A DNA stretch of 19,230 bases from JAIMBK01 sp040755975 (GTDB lineage: Bacteria; Bacillota; Desulfotomaculia; Desulfotomaculales; Nap2-2B). A program made the position numbers and the translations under genes. The notes beneath the pieces were generated by a model. That model worked only from the letters and a program-made list of their open reading frames with translations. It had not been told where the DNA came from and ran no database searches. Where the stretch lies: assembly GCA_040755975.1 (NCBI GenBank), contig JBFLZY010000055.1, positions 1 through 19,230 on the forward strand. Direction: 5' to 3'. This document shows, in pieces, positions 13,705 to 19,230 of this stretch (position 1 is the stretch's first letter; every line of letters begins with the position of its first letter).

Positions 13705-13875
13705 AATGCCATCGTGGACGTTCACGGGATCGAAAAATACGTCTGGGGTGAAGAAAGGGGCGAATTCTCCGGCGGCGAATACAGCGCGGTCTTTCACCTG
13801 GAGAGGACCGCGGGCAAATGGCGGATCGCCATGATTGACGAACTGCTCGAAGAAGAATGCCGGGAGTTTAGGTGA
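13705..13875 (+). pseudogene. 3' remnant of an unidentified protein gene
   Basis: In the plus strand the stretch ending at TGA 13873-13875 reads IVDVHGIEKYVWGEERGEFSGGEYS..., then HLERTAGKWRIAMIDELLEE. This looks like a genuine protein end: alternating beta strands and a GKWRI strand as in NTF2-like or lipoprotein folds. The frame stays open upstream to 13495, but that part is antisense to the VapC remnant and lacks a fitting start. The fragment therefore seems to be a 5'-truncated gene joined to the VapC scrap. Family unknown. Confidence 0.45.
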
Positions 13876-14203
13876 TGAGTTGAATCCAAACGCTCTGTCC
13901 AGATCCATAGCGCGGCAATATCCCTGAAGAAACAGTCGATACACTCCATGTTGGCCGGATTACCCGGCCTGACCAGGGATGCGCCCAAAAACCCCGGCAC
14001 GGCGCCGGTAAAAGTGATTATCCCTTCGTTATGCTCGCATCATGCTTTTCGTTCTTTTTATGCTTATTTTTGCTTTAGAGGAAAAAGTATTTTGGTGAAG
14101 AACACAATTAATAATTAAAGGTGAACTAATGCGTGTTCCAATAATTTTTTTCGATCCTTTGCTGGTCTAGGGATGACTGATGGGCCGGGGAGAAGGTGGA
14201 GAA
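13876..14203. other. Gene-poor stretch with small hairpins and a possible 13-codon ORF
   Basis: No recognisable gene is seen. GGCCGG-ATTAC-CCGGCC (13953-13969) is a short perfect hairpin, and a CCGGC/GCCGG hairpin lies near 13998-14012. From about 14020 the DNA turns AT-rich. A tiny frame at 14129-14170 (MRVPIIFFDPLLV) has an AAAGGTG ribosome-like site before its ATG and could be a leader peptide, but nothing else supports it. Confidence 0.5.
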
Positions 14204-14902
14204 ATGCAAACGGAGAAGTCCGCAGGGACGAGCAGGGCGTCGGCTTTCCGGGAGCAGGTCGCCAGCTGCTTGCGAGAACAAGATTTCCACGGTCTGCTGG
14301 CCGCGGGAAAGCCTATGGCTCTGGTCCGCGCCCTGTTTTCGCTGCTCTATTCTCCGGACGAACTGATCCACTGGCGGGCGGTGGAAGCGCTGGGTCGCGT
14401 CGCCGCCACGCTGGCGGACGAAAAGCCGGAGGCGGGGCGGGACATCCTCCGCCGGCTCTTCTGGGCTTTAAACGATGAGTCAGGCGGCAACGGCAGAGCC
14501 GTTCCGGAGGCCATCGGGGCGATCATCAGCCGGCGGCCCGCTTTATACGGCGACCTTACCTCCGTCCTCCTCTCCTTCCTCGGCGACCCGGCTTTACGCC
14601 GGTGCATTTTATGGGCCGCCGCGGAAATCGGCTGGGCCGCGCCCGCCCTGATCCGGGGCGCCGCGCCGGCCATCGTTCCTTGCCTGACCGATGAGGACCC
14701 GCACGTCAGGGCCCATGCCGTCCGGGCCCTGGGGGAAATCGGCGGGCGGCCGGCGCCGGAGATCGTTGCCCGGTTGCAGAAAGACGAAGCAGCGGCCGAA
14801 ATTTATCTTGACGGGGAGTTAAAAAAGGTGAGGGTAAAAGAGATGGCCGACCGGTATTTCGGCGACTCCGGCGGTCTTCCCGGGGAGAACGGGGGAAGGT
14901 GA
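14204..14902 (+). CDS. HEAT-repeat protein, DVU0298-like
   Basis: The 232-residue soluble protein is built of paired helices typical of HEAT/armadillo repeats: LIHWRAVEALGRVAATLA, DILRRLFWALNDESGGNGRAVPEAIGAIISRRP, LRRCILWAAAEIGWAAP and DPHVRAHAVRALGEIGGRPAPEIVARL. The WALNDESGGNG...PEAIG block matches my memory of the DVU0298-type proteins of sulfate reducers and other anaerobes, whose role is not known; HEAT proteins usually act as scaffolds. The ATG at 14204 has AAGGTGGAG just before it; an ATG at 14180 would add eight residues with a poorer site. It stands alone between degraded genes. Confidence 0.75.
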   Translation: MQTEKSAGTSRASAFREQVASCLREQDFHGLLAAGKPMALVRALFSLLYSPDELIHWRAVEALGRVAATLADEKPEAGRDILRRLFWALNDESGGNGRAVPEAIGAIISRRPALYGDLTSVLLSFLGDPALRRCILWAAAEIGWAAPALIRGAAPAIVPCLTDEDPHVRAHAVRALGEIGGRPAPEIVARLQKDEAAAEIYLDGELKKVRVKEMADRYFGDSGGLPGENGGR

Positions 14903-14957
14903 AAATGGGACCGGGGGAGGCAGGAAAAACGAATCTTTTTGGAAAATTGACGGGCCC

Positions 14958-14993
14958 GGCGGATGAAAACCGGGATTCCTCCGCCGCCCTTTT
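14958..14993 (+). terminator. Possible terminator after the HEAT-repeat gene
   Basis: GGCGGA (14958-14963) pairs with TCCGCC (14980-14985) over a 16-base loop, followed by GCCC and TTTT (14990-14993). A competing stem CCCGG/CCGGG (14955-14959/14970-14974) is possible. Moderate support only. Confidence 0.4.
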
Positions 14994-15101
14994 GATTCTG
15001 GCCCCTAGAAAAGGTCCCGCAAAGTAATCGTAAACTGGCGCAATGCGCTCGAAAAAACGCTTCGTCCGGTTCTCTGTCCAGTCCGGGAAGGGTTTCGTCA
15101 T
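14994..15101 (-). pseudogene. 5' remnant of a class I SAM methyltransferase
   Basis: On the minus strand an ATG at 15101 opens MTKPFPDWTENRTKRFFERIAP, then VYDYFAGPFLGARIKRA. This is the usual N-terminal helix of UbiE/MenG-like SAM-dependent methyltransferases (xxxFxRIAPxYDxxxGxxLGxR). The expected GxGTG SAM-binding motif never follows; the frame continues into sequence antisense to the HEAT gene terminator and 3' end. No ribosome site is seen before the ATG. It is best read as a truncated relic of about 36 codons. Confidence 0.5.
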
Positions 15102-15375
15102 CCGGTCAGTTGCGCGGAAAGCCGGCCGCGCATCCCCTTTCCTTTGTTTGAAAATATATTATCACCGGAAGGGCAGATTCAAAAGATTAAATTAAAAAGC
15201 CGATTTGCTCATTTTTTCTTTATCATCTTTTTATCATCCCACCTGGCCAGGCAGCGGTTTTTCTGTTGACTTCAATGCCTGGGAAGTAACGAATGATGAA
15301 CCTTATGGGTCATCCATTTGTCTTTAAAAACCTGTATTTTCCAAGGACCGGGGCAAGGGGGGATCAATCCGTATG
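15102..15375. other. AT-rich intergenic DNA upstream of aor
   Basis: This stretch shows no gene or recognisable RNA. It falls sharply in GC content after about 15155, with T-rich runs at 15210-15240. A TTGACT near 15265 has no good -10 partner. Confidence 0.5.
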
Positions 15376-15405
15376 TTGACACCCCAGGAACGGCTATTAT
15401 ATAAT
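15376..15405 (+). promoter_or_regulatory. Strong sigma-A promoter of aor
   Basis: TTGACA (15376-15381), 18-base spacer, TATAAT (15400-15405): both boxes are perfect. The leader to the ATG at 15448 is about 35 bases, AT-rich and unstructured, ending in AAAGGGGG. High basal expression is expected. Confidence 0.92.
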
Positions 15406-15447
15406 TTGCCTATATATATAACTAATTTTTAAAAAAGGGGGAAAATT

Positions 15448-17175
15448 ATGGCCAGGCTGTTAAGGGTCGACATGACCAAGAGAGAAGTAAAGTTTACGGA
15501 CGTTCCGGAGAAGTACGCCCTTTTGGGCGGGCGCGCGCTGACTTCCCAGATTGTGGCGGACGAAGTGCCCCCTACCTGCGACCCGCTGGGGAGATTCAAT
15601 AAGCTGGTCTTTGCGCCGGGGCTCCTTTCCGGCACCAACGCCCCTTCCTCCGGGCGCCTGTCGGTGGGCGGCAAGAGTCCCCTGACCGGCGGCATCAAGG
15701 AGGCCAACGCCGGGGGCATCACCTCGCAAAAGCTGGCCAACCTGGGAATAAAAGCAATCGTCATCGAAGGGAAGCCCGCCGGCGAAAGCTGGTTCCTCTT
15801 GAAGATTACCCCGGACGGCGCGGAGCTGCTGGATGCCGGCGACCTGGCGGGAAAGGGGACGTACGAAGTAACGGCCATCTGCCGGGAACGCTACGGCAGC
15901 AAAGTGGGCGTGATCACCATCGGCCCGGCCGGCGAGATGCTGCTTGCCGCCGCCGGAGTGACCAACAACGACCCGGACGGGAACAGCAGCCGCTACGCCG
16001 GGCGGGGCGGCCTGGGCGCAGTGATGGGCGCCAAGCGCCTGAAAGCTATTGTCGTGGACAGCCCCAAGACCTTTGACGCCCCGGTGAAAGATCCCGAAAA
16101 GTTCAAAGCGGCGGCAAAAAAGTTTACCGACATCTTGCGCAAGCACCCCGTAACAGGGGAGGGTCTGCCCAACTTCGGGACGAGCGTGCTGATCAATGTG
16201 ATTAACGAAGCGGGAGCGCTGCCCACCCGTAATTTCAGCGCCGGCCGGTTTGCCCAGGCCCAGGCGGTCAGCGGTGAGAAGCTGGCCGAAACGGCGGTGG
16301 CGCGGGGCGGGAAAGCCACCCACGGCTGCCATCCGGGCTGCGTGATGCGCTGCTCCAACGTCTACCCCTTGCCCGACGGCAAGGTGTGTGCCCCTATCGA
16401 ATACGAGTCGGACTGGGCGCTGGGGCCCAATCTGGAGATCGGCGACCTGGACGTGGTCGGCCGGCTGAATTATATCTGCAACGACGTGGGGCTCGACACC
16501 ATTGAAACCGGCGTTACCCTGGGGGTGCTGATGGAAGCCGGGGTAATCCCCTTTGGAGACGGGGAAGCAGCCATCAAGGCCCTCGAAGAGGTTGGCCGGG
16601 GGACTTACCTGGGGCGGATCATCGGTAGCGGCGCCGCAGTGGCCGGCAAGGTTTTTGGCGTGACCCGGGTGCCGGCGGTGAAGGGCCAGGGCCTGCCCGC
16701 CTACGATCCGCGCGCCTGCAAGGGCATCGGCGTCACCTACGCCACCTCCCCCATGGGCGCCGACCATACTTCCGGCTACGCTGTGGCCACCAACATCCTG
16801 AAGGTGGGCGGCTACGTGGATCCTTTAAAGCCCGACGGCCAGGTGGACCTTTCCCGGAACCTGCAGATCGCGACGGCGGCCCTGGACAGCACGGGCCTGT
16901 GCCTCTTCGTGGCCTTTGCCGTGCTGGACGATCCGGAAGGCCTGCCGGCCATCGTGGAAATGATCAACGCCCAGTATGGTACGCAGCTTACCCTGGATGA
17001 CGTGACGGAGCTGGGTAAGCAGATCCTCCGAACGGAGCGGGAGTTCAACCGGCAGGCCGGCTTTACCAAAGAGCACGACCGGCTGCCCGAATTCTTCGCC
17101 TTGGAGGAGCTTCCGCCGCATAACACGGTATTTGACATCAAGGGCGAAGAGCTGGATCAGGTATATAATTTCTAG
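15448..17175 (+). CDS. aor: Tungsten-type aldehyde ferredoxin oxidoreductase
   Basis: The 575-residue protein belongs to the AOR family, which oxidises aldehydes to acids (or reduces acids) with ferredoxin, using tungsten bound by two pterins. N-terminal domain: GGRALTSQ, FAPGLLSGTNAPSSGRLSVGGKSPLTGG, SRYAGRGGLGAVMGAKRLKA. The cluster ligands are Cys294, 298, 302 (GCHPGCVMRC) and Cys485 (STGLCLF). The spacing is C-x3-C-x3-C, one residue longer than the C-x2-C-x3-C of the Pyrococcus AOR. EYESDWALGPN and ATSPMGADH440 correspond to the active-site Glu and His regions. It precedes moaD, a moeB-like gene and moaA, so enzyme and cofactor genes form one locus. A substrate cannot be assigned. Confidence 0.93.
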   Translation: MARLLRVDMTKREVKFTDVPEKYALLGGRALTSQIVADEVPPTCDPLGRFNKLVFAPGLLSGTNAPSSGRLSVGGKSPLTGGIKEANAGGITSQKLANLGIKAIVIEGKPAGESWFLLKITPDGAELLDAGDLAGKGTYEVTAICRERYGSKVGVITIGPAGEMLLAAAGVTNNDPDGNSSRYAGRGGLGAVMGAKRLKAIVVDSPKTFDAPVKDPEKFKAAAKKFTDILRKHPVTGEGLPNFGTSVLINVINEAGALPTRNFSAGRFAQAQAVSGEKLAETAVARGGKATHGCHPGCVMRCSNVYPLPDGKVCAPIEYESDWALGPNLEIGDLDVVGRLNYICNDVGLDTIETGVTLGVLMEAGVIPFGDGEAAIKALEEVGRGTYLGRIIGSGAAVAGKVFGVTRVPAVKGQGLPAYDPRACKGIGVTYATSPMGADHTSGYAVATNILKVGGYVDPLKPDGQVDLSRNLQIATAALDSTGLCLFVAFAVLDDPEGLPAIVEMINAQYGTQLTLDDVTELGKQILRTEREFNRQAGFTKEHDRLPEFFALEELPPHNTVFDIKGEELDQVYNF

Positions 17176-17312
17176 ACCCACATTTCCAGGGCGGGTTTTC
17201 TTTGGGCGAAGTTTATCGAAGTTACTATTTTCCGGGCATGATAGCCGCCAAAAAAATGTTCGTTTAACTACAAATTATGATAAAATAACTAACAAGCTGC
17301 AATCAAGCAAAA

Positions 17313-17394
17313 CACCCGCGGACGGCCGGCGCCATGGGAAAGCGGGATAATGCCGGTGTGGTGCAGATACCTACCGGCCTGACGCTCGCGGGTG
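17313..17394 (+). promoter_or_regulatory. Structured RNA leader upstream of moaD, riboswitch candidate
   Basis: CACCCGCG (17313-17320) pairs perfectly with CGCGGGTG (17387-17394), enclosing GGCCGG (17324-17329)/CCGGCC (17374-17379). The 44-base inner part holds short complementary tracts such as GGT/ACC. The element lies between aor and moaD, ending about 25 bases before the moaD ribosome site. Molybdenum- or tungsten-cofactor riboswitches are known ahead of such genes; I could not confirm their conserved core, so the class is open. A weak -10-like TAAAAT lies at 17281-17286. Confidence 0.45.
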
Positions 17395-17433
17395 ACAGGT
17401 TTTTGAAAAGGAGCCGACGGGAGGAATACCGGT

Positions 17434-17673
17434 TTGGAAGTAGAAGTACGGGTTTACAGCGGCCTGGAAAAATTCGTGCCGGGGGCGGGACCGGGCAAAG
17501 CCCTCCTCGTTCAGGTGCCGGAAGGGGCGACCGGAAGGGAGCTGATTGCGCAATTGCAGATCCCGTCCGACCAGATCTTTACCATGTTCGTCAACGGCCG
17601 GCATGCCCTCCCGGAGCAGGTGCTGCAGCCGGGCGACCGGGTGGCGCTGTTTCCCCCCATCGGCGGGGGTTGA
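17434..17673 (+). CDS. moaD: MoaD/ThiS-family molybdopterin synthase small subunit
   Basis: The 79-residue beta-grasp protein reads MEVEVRVYSGLEKFVPG...LLVQVPEGATGRELIAQLQIPSDQIFTMFVNGRHALPEQVLQPGDRVALFPPIGGG. The C-terminal Gly-Gly is adenylylated and thiocarboxylated, then donates sulfur to make the pterin dithiolene. The tail has three Gly (GGG) rather than two. The start is TTG at 17434, with GGAGG 9 bases before it. The gene ends 16 bases before the E1-like activating enzyme, its expected partner, and follows aor. Confidence 0.92.
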   Translation: MEVEVRVYSGLEKFVPGAGPGKALLVQVPEGATGRELIAQLQIPSDQIFTMFVNGRHALPEQVLQPGDRVALFPPIGGG

Positions 17674-17689
17674 GCCGGAGGGTGGGGAA

Positions 17690-18451
17690 ATGTTAAGCGC
17701 GGAGCAACTGATCCGGTACAAAAGAAATATTTTATTGGCCGGGTGCGGGGAGGCGGGCCAGGAGAGACTGCTGGCGGGGAAGGTGCTGCTGATCGGAACG
17801 GGCGGCCTGGGCTCGCCGGCCGCCTATTACCTGGCGGCGGCGGGCGTGGGCGGCCTGGGCTTGATTGATTCGGACGTCGTCGAGCTTTCCAATCTGCAGC
17901 GGCAGATCCTGCACAGCACCGGGGATCTGGGCAGACCAAAGGTGGATTCCGCCCGGGAAAAACTCCTGGCCTTAAACCCCGACCTGAAAATCGAGGCCGT
18001 GGCCGGGGCTTTCACTCGCGAAAACGCCGCTGCGCTGATCGCCCGGTACGACTTCGTCATCGACTGTACCGATAATTTCGCCGCCCGCTACCTCTTAAAC
18101 GAGGTGTGCGTGCGCAGCGGCCGGCCCTTTGTTTACGGCGGGGTGCTGGCCTACGCGGGACAGGCCATGACCATCGTGCCCGGCCGCGGGCCGTGCCTGC
18201 GCTGCATTTTCCGGGAGGCGCCCGGGGAGGGTGCGCCCACCACCGGCCAGGTAGGGGTTTTGGGGGCCGTTCCGGGAGTCATCGGCGCCATCCAGGCGAC
18301 CGAGGCCGTCAAGTACCTCCTGGGCGCCGGGGAGCTGTTGACCGGCCGCCTGCTCACTTTCGATGCCCTCACGATGACTTTTTTCGAGGCAAAAGTGCAG
18401 CGCGATCCGGACTGTCCGGTATGCGGCGGTTTTTTTAAAAATGAAAGGTAG
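17690..18451 (+). CDS. moeB: MoeB/ThiF-type E1-like adenylyltransferase
   Basis: The 253-residue protein adenylates the MoaD C-terminus. It shows the nucleotide motif LLIGTGGLGSPAA (36-41), VELSNLQRQILH with the active-site Arg71, DCTDNFAARYLLN and two zinc pairs, CLRC (169/172) and CPVC (242/245). Where many relatives have a conserved Cys before the GVLG helix, this one reads APTTGQVGVLG without it. That is compatible with MoeB, which needs adenylylation but no thioester. The ATG at 17690 follows GGAGGGTGGGG. ThiF (thiamine) cannot be fully excluded by sequence, but moaD before and moaA after it support MoeB. Confidence 0.88.
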   Translation: MLSAEQLIRYKRNILLAGCGEAGQERLLAGKVLLIGTGGLGSPAAYYLAAAGVGGLGLIDSDVVELSNLQRQILHSTGDLGRPKVDSAREKLLALNPDLKIEAVAGAFTRENAAALIARYDFVIDCTDNFAARYLLNEVCVRSGRPFVYGGVLAYAGQAMTIVPGRGPCLRCIFREAPGEGAPTTGQVGVLGAVPGVIGAIQATEAVKYLLGAGELLTGRLLTFDALTMTFFEAKVQRDPDCPVCGGFFKNER

Positions 18452-18459
18452 TCGGGAAA

Positions 18460-19230
18460 ATGCAGGATAGCTTTCACCGGGAAATAAACTATCTGCGGGT
18501 TTCGGTCACCGACCGGTGCAATCTGCGCTGTTTTTACTGTATGCCTCCGCACGGGGTCCAAAGCATTCCCCACGAGGAGGTCCTGCGCCTGGAGGAAATG
18601 ACGCGCCTGGTCCAGGCGGCCGCCCTCGTCGGAGTAAAAAAAGTGCGCATCACCGGCGGCGAGCCGCTGGTGCGCAAAGGGATCACCGCGTTTGTGGAAG
18701 CTTTGGCCGCCATTCCGGAAATCGACGACCTGGCCATGACCACGAACGGAATTTTGCTGGCGGAGCGGGCCAGGGAGTTGCGGGCAGCCGGTCTAAAAAG
18801 GGTGAACGTCAGTCTGGACAGCCTGCGCCCGGAAAAGTACGCCCGGATTACCAGGGGCGGCGACCTGGCTAAAGTATGGGCGGGGATCGAAGCAGCGCTG
18901 GCCCTGGAAATGCACCCGGTGAAACTGAACACGGTTCTTCTGAAGGGCTTCAACGACGACGAAATTGTTGAGCTGGCCGCCCTCTCCCTGCGTTTTCCCC
19001 TGCATGTGCGCTTTATCGAGCTCATGCCGCTGGGCGTCTGCCGGCCGTGGGCCGCGGATTACTTTTTGTCCGCCGGACAGACCAGGGAAACCATCGAGCG
19101 AAATCTGGGCGCTCTGAGCGAAGTGCGCAAACTGGCCGGCAGCGGCCCGGCCCGCTACTACCGGCTGGCCGGAGCCCCTGGTACCATCGGCTTTATCCCG
19201 GCGGTCAGCGATCATTTTTGCGACCGCTGC
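18460..19230 (+). CDS. moaA: GTP 3',8-cyclase MoaA, cut by the window edge
   Basis: The first 257 codons of about 325 are present, with no stop before the edge. The radical SAM cluster motif CNLRCFYC (Cys20, 24, 27), ITGGEPLVRKG, MTTNG, RVNVSLDSL and the MoaA-specific RFIELMPLG and GFIPAVSDHFCDRC (start of the C-terminal GTP-binding cluster) are all visible. MoaA makes the first committed intermediate of molybdopterin from GTP. The ATG at 18460 is 8 bases after the moeB-like stop, with GGTAGTCGGG before it. It completes an aor-moaD-moeB-moaA row serving the pterin cofactor. Confidence 0.95.
   Translation, partial: MQDSFHREINYLRVSVTDRCNLRCFYCMPPHGVQSIPHEEVLRLEEMTRLVQAAALVGVKKVRITGGEPLVRKGITAFVEALAAIPEIDDLAMTTNGILLAERARELRAAGLKRVNVSLDSLRPEKYARITRGGDLAKVWAGIEAALALEMHPVKLNTVLLKGFNDDEIVELAALSLRFPLHVRFIELMPLGVCRPWAADYFLSAGQTRETIERNLGALSEVRKLAGSGPARYYRLAGAPGTIGFIPAVSDHFCDRC

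Noticed and set aside
15460..16767. A 435-codon minus-strand frame inside aor
   Set aside because: Shadow of the AOR coding sequence; no domain signature.
17334..17696. A plus-strand frame starting MGKRDNAGVVQIPTG before moaD
   Set aside because: It begins inside the paired leader RNA without a ribosome site and runs out of frame through moaD.
1..19230. CRISPR arrays, tRNA or rRNA genes, insertion sequences
   Set aside because: Reading both strands showed no regularly spaced repeats, no tRNA-like cloverleaf with a T-arm GTTCGA core, no rRNA and no transposase motif.

Overview
The window looks like a chromosomal segment from a GC-rich anaerobic Clostridia-type Firmicute, most like the Peptococcaceae/Desulfotomaculum-Pelotomaculum group. 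This rests on strong AGGAGG-type ribosome sites, TTGACA/TATAAT promoters, GTG and TTG starts, and a gene set of HdrA-type flavoproteins, a tungsten-type aldehyde ferredoxin oxidoreductase, and the 3' end of a probable corrinoid-activation (ASKHA) gene. The species cannot be named from the sequence alone.

Left part (1-4000). The tail of the ASKHA gene ends at a hairpin terminator. Facing it is a ribbon-helix-helix antitoxin/MazF toxin pair. Next comes a minus-strand operon: a Tat-exported, membrane-anchored ferredoxin, a di-haem-type cytochrome b, tatC and tatA. It resembles the FdnH/FdnI half of a respiratory formate dehydrogenase without its catalytic subunit, packaged with a Tat translocase. 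tatA is bracketed by copies of a 20-bp intergenic repeat.

Centre (4000-10745). A 531-bp divergent control region separates the ferredoxin operon from a plus-strand sulfur/electron-transfer operon: tusA, an FlpD/MvhD-like gene, an HdrA with an inserted GltD-like NAD(P)H module, a second HdrA, a small winged-helix protein and dsrE2. Three near-identical palindromes (ATACC-N6-GGTAT type) sit in this control region, at or near the start of both transcripts. They resemble operators of the CsoR/CstR family, whose CstR branch senses persulfide and controls TusA-type genes. This points to a sulfane-sulfur-responsive regulon joining a sulfur-carrier/flavin oxidoreductase complex to an exported electron-transfer module. 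It is the most interesting system in the window.

Right part (10746-19230). A cadC-cadA cadmium/lead/zinc resistance operon has a textbook promoter and operator. A degraded zone follows, holding the 3' halves of two divergent genes (a VapC toxin and an unknown protein) fused at a deletion scar, then a HEAT-repeat gene and the 5' scrap of a methyltransferase. The last cluster is aor, moaD, moeB-like and moaA (cut by the window edge): a tungsten-type aldehyde oxidoreductase with genes for its pterin cofactor. A well-paired RNA leader precedes moaD.
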